Below, piece by piece: positions 13,984 through 14,791 of a stretch of DNA of 14,791 nt. Where the stretch lies: positions 1 to 14,791 of the forward strand of contig CALGYL010000096.1 in NCBI GenBank assembly GCA_937934775.1, read 5' to 3'. The translations under genes and the position numbers were made by a program. The first letter of the stretch is position 1; every line of letters starts with the position of its first letter. This DNA is from an uncultured Clostridia bacterium (lineage in GTDB: Bacteria > Bacillota > Clostridia > Christensenellales > Aristaeellaceae). Under the pieces are notes generated by a model, which saw only the letters and a program-made list of their open reading frames with translations, was not told where the DNA came from and ran no database searches.

Positions 13984-14746
13984 TTATGAAAGCCTCGTCT
14001 TGAAGTCCTCGTAGGAAAAGCTGCGGATGAGGCGGCAGTCGCCGTCCGGGCCTTCGAGGGCGATGGCGGGCAGCGGCATGCCGTTGAAGGTGTTGTTTTT
14101 GACCATGGTGTAGATGGCCATGTCCCGGAACTCGAGGCGCGTCCCGGGCGCGAGCGGCGTTTCAAACGAATAGTCGCCGATCACGTCGCCGGCCAGGCAG
14201 GTAGGCCCCGCCAGGCGGTAGGTGTGGGGCTTCTCGCCGGGCTGACCGGCCGTCCGACGCAGAGCATCCGTCCGAGCGGCGTTCAGGTGCGCATCGTCCG
14301 CGGGCACGTCGAAATTCTGTGCGCTTGGCGCATCCCCGGTGAACGAGACGGGAACGCCCGACTCCTGCAGCGGCGGGCGGTAGGGCATTTCGATCACATC
14401 CGGCATGTGGCAGGCGGCGGAGGCGTCCAGAATGGCGATCTCAACGCCGTTTTCCACAATGTCCAAAACCTCGGTGATCAGAATTCCGGCGTCGAGCGCC
14501 ACCGCCTCGCCGGGCTCCAGGTACACCTCGAGGCCGTACCGCGTCTGCATGCGGCGGATGCACTTCTCCAGCCTCGGGATATCGTAGCCGGATCGCGTGA
14601 TGTGGTGCCCACCGCCGAAGTTGATCCATTGGACCTTTTTCAGCCATGGCTGGAACGTATCGATCACCGCGTTCAGCGTCTCCTCCAGCGCGTCGGCGTC
14701 CTGCTCGCAAAGCGTATGGAAGTGCAGCCCGCTGACGCCCTCCGGA
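13984..14746 (-). CDS. nspC: Carboxynorspermidine decarboxylase, 5'-truncated at the contig end
   Basis: A PLP enzyme of the alanine racemase/ornithine decarboxylase fold that turns carboxynorspermidine (or carboxyspermidine) into norspermidine (or spermidine), the last step of the aspartate-semialdehyde-dependent polyamine route. The GTG at 14667 is internal: the frame runs on upstream through GLHFHTLCEQDADALEETLN to the adapter junction at 14746. Visible family motifs are LHFHTLCEQ, WINFGGGHHITR (PLP-phosphate site), YLEPGEAVALDAG, LDASAACHMPDV (substrate-binding Asp/Cys region), GPTCLAGDVIGDY and MAIYTMVKNNTFNGM, ending in SYEDFKTRL. About 254 codons remain of roughly 380; the missing N-terminal part holds the PLP-binding Lys. 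The synthase partner gene usually found beside it would lie beyond the contig end. Two hairpins follow, one with a T-tract. Confidence 0.95.
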
Positions 14747-14791
14747 AGATCGGAAGAGCGTCGTGTAGGGAAAGAGTGTAGATCTCGGTGG
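14747..14791. other. Illumina TruSeq adapter sequence (not biological)
   Basis: From AGATCGGAAGAGC (14747-14759) to the window end, the 45 bases match the reverse complement of the Illumina universal adapter that I know, including the ACACTCTTTCCC and CCGAGATCTACAC parts on the opposite strand. It interrupts the nspC frame. Genuine sequence ends at or within a few bases of 14746. Confidence 0.97.

Noticed and set aside
13211..14014. 267-codon plus-strand ORF spanning the Myb-like gene end and the nspC terminator
   Set aside because: It is out of frame with the Myb-like gene, Arg/Pro-rich, and crosses the nspC terminator hairpins; it is a frame shadow.

Overview
The window looks like one end of a contig from a GC-rich, Gram-positive-type anaerobe, most likely an uncultured member of the Clostridia. 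The reasons are: several consensus sigma-A-type promoters (TTGACA/TATAAT with 17-bp spacers), AGGAGG-type ribosome binding sites with many GTG/TTG starts, secreted proteins with bacterial Ig-like repeats, a Vat/CatB-type acetyltransferase, an RsfA-like Myb-domain protein and a carboxynorspermidine decarboxylase. The assignment to a lineage is an inference. The left edge cuts a gene. The right edge ends in 45 bases of Illumina adapter, so biological sequence stops at about 14746.

Layout, left to right. At 1-852 (+) is the 3' part of a Gfo/Idh/MocA oxidoreductase, followed by two strong hairpins. At 1037-1441 (-) is a small helix-hairpin-helix (DUF4332-like) protein. At 1568-1734 (-) is a short secreted-protein gene that appears frameshifted. 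A divergent promoter region (1735-1983) then leads into the most distinctive part of the window: two tandem, co-directional genes (1984-4182 and 4204-6255) for secreted proteins with Ig-like repeats in front of a CapA/PgsA-type metallophosphoesterase-fold domain. They sit behind a perfect consensus promoter and end at a 16-bp hairpin.

Next on the minus strand are an alpha/beta hydrolase (6350-7105) and, upstream of it, a seven-helix membrane diguanylate cyclase (7249-8364). Divergent from the cyclase is a Vat/CatB-family hexapeptide acetyltransferase (8616-9251). A 260-bp intergenic stretch with four consecutive near-perfect hairpins separates it from the convergent pyrG-guaA operon (minus strand, 12669 to 9512). 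The two amidotransferase genes of that operon overlap by one base, joining CTP and GMP synthesis in one transcript.

Divergent from pyrG is a two-repeat Myb/SANT-like DNA-binding protein (12903-13736). The window ends with a 5'-truncated nspC (13984-14746, minus), a norspermidine/spermidine biosynthesis gene with a clear intrinsic terminator.

Most of the window is ordinary housekeeping and accessory sequence. The parts that deserve a second look are the Ig-CapA tandem pair, the frameshifted secreted peptide gene, the hairpin cluster after guaA, and the overlapping upstream ORF before the acetyltransferase. I saw no CRISPR array, tRNA, rRNA, insertion sequence or phage gene. No gene-free stretch exceeds 300 bases.
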